Shown here: piece after piece, positions 22,101-22,501 of the stretch
Layout of the letters: each line of letters opens with the position of its first letter
How positions within the stretch are numbered: position 1 is the first letter of the stretch
The notes under the pieces: generated by a model
The model's input: only the letters and a program-made list of their open reading frames with translations
Told to the model about the DNA's origin: nothing
The model's database searches: none
Program-made: the position numbers and the translations under genes
From: a virus
DNA: 22,501 nucleotides
Virus record (IMG/VR): IMGVR_UViG_3300032282_003136
Span: 1-22,501 of that record
Direction: 5' to 3' (one strand)

Positions 22101-22146
22101 GGTTGCAAAAAGCTGTTGGGTTGTTTGCCCGTGGCTTCTTGCAACC
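22101..22146 (-). promoter_or_regulatory. Inverted repeat in the capsid gene leader, directly before the start codon
   Basis: Perfect 8-bp arms GGTTGCAA (22139-22146) and TTGCAACC (22101-22108, minus-strand readings) are separated by 30 nt. The 3' arm ends directly at the capsid ATG, and no Shine-Dalgarno sequence is visible in between. The hairpin would put the translation start at the foot of a stem, so it could affect capsid translation or mRNA stability. This is inferred from sequence only. Confidence 0.4.
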
Positions 22147-22227
22147 TGTGTTCAGCGGTTCCCCCGTAGAGGGCCAAACGATGCAGAGACGCTGTAGCTG
22201 TAACGGCTGACTTGACCGGCGCGATGT

Positions 22228-22272
22228 GCGCTGACCCCTCCCGCAGGGGGGCCGGCGCTACACAGGTGTAGC
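22228..22272 (-). repeat. Adjacent inverted repeats between scaffold and capsid genes
   Basis: A GC-rich imperfect hairpin spans 22228-22258 (outer GCGC/GCGC, inner CCCC/GGGG). It abuts a palindrome at 22257-22272 with 7-bp arms GCTACAC and GTGTAGC around AG. The remaining bases of the 22101-22296 gap hold no ORF. No T-run follows, so a terminator is unlikely; an RNA processing site, mRNA stabiliser or protein-binding site is possible. Confidence 0.45.
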
Positions 22273-22296
22273 AGTCGTTGCGGGAATGTTACGTCT

Positions 22297-22501
22297 TCAA
22301 GCCCAATCTGGCGAGTTCGCGATTGCTGCCCTCACCCGTTTGGCGTAGGCGGGATCAACGTGCATCAGCCGCTCGCCAGCGGCGTTGCGTCGATCGACGG
22401 CTGCGTTCTGCTGCTCGATCGACGCGAACCGCATCGGGGCCTGCCCTCGCCCGCCCCTGGCCAGTTGCGGCTCACTGCGCGGCCGTGGGTTGTTGCCGGC
22501 G
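22297..22501 (-). CDS. Probable scaffolding (capsid assembly) protein, C-terminal end only
   Basis: Reading the minus strand from the window edge gives an open frame of 67 residues ending in TGA (22297-22299). The visible part is a basic, Gly/Pro-rich linker (NNPRPRSEPQLARGGRGQ) followed by helices with MRFASIEQQNAAVDRRNAAG and LMHVDPAYAKRVRAAIANSP. A short helical tail containing D-P-A-Y is common at the ends of T7-like scaffolding proteins, and the gene directly before the capsid gene in T7 is the scaffold gene 9. The identity rests mostly on this position. The start is outside the window. Confidence 0.5.
   Translation of the reverse strand, partial: AGNNPRPRSEPQLARGGRGQAPMRFASIEQQNAAVDRRNAAGERLMHVDPAYAKRVRAAIANSPDWA

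Noticed and set aside
22228-22258. Terminator before the capsid gene
   Set aside because: The GC-rich hairpin lacks a following T-run on either strand and lies upstream of a gene that must be strongly transcribed.

Overview
The window is the late (structural, DNA ejection, lysis and packaging) region of a T7-like short-tailed phage (autographivirus/podovirus type) or a prophage of that kind. On the minus strand, from the right edge leftward, the order follows T7: a probable scaffold C-terminus (gp9 position), major capsid protein (gp10), tail tubular protein A (gp11), tail tubular protein B (gp12), a gp13-like protein, a gp14-like internal virion protein, three very large ejection/core proteins (gp15/gp16 positions), a tail fibre with a gp17-type N-terminus, small membrane proteins in the holin position, a second structural protein, and a probable small terminase. 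The base composition is GC-rich (well over 60% by eye in most genes). Some protein families resemble those of phages of unicellular cyanobacteria: the 497-aa structural protein and the fibre domain with an N-R-I-I-N-G-x-F-D-V-W motif. A GC-rich cyanobacterial host of the Synechococcus/Cyanobium type is therefore plausible, but this is inference; nothing in the window identifies the host.

Right part (about 16600-22501): scaffold tail, a 195-bp capsid leader with inverted repeats, the capsid gene, a strong rho-independent terminator like T7 T-phi, then gp11, gp12, gp13 and gp14 homologues joined by stop/start overlaps. Middle part (5450-16595): three genes of 1088, 1483 and 1143 codons, also coupled by 1-4 nt overlaps. 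The first ends in two peptidoglycan-active modules (an M15-type peptidase and an RlpA-like double-psi beta-barrel). The second carries a ParB-like domain and tandem repeats. The third has the C-terminal signature of the large T7-like internal virion proteins. Together they probably form the ejected core that opens the wall and carries DNA and accessory protein domains into the cell.

Left part (1-5391): the tail fibre and following genes form a lower-GC host-recognition module, followed by two overlapping small membrane-protein genes. The last four genes alternate in strand: structural protein (-), YkuD-fold peptidoglycan enzyme (+), small terminase (-), large terminase C-terminus (+). Both tail-to-tail junctions share 3 nt of overlapping stop codons. 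This interleaving is unlike the single-strand late operon of T7 and is the most unusual layout feature. No RNA polymerase, DNA replication gene, integrase, tRNA or CRISPR array is visible.
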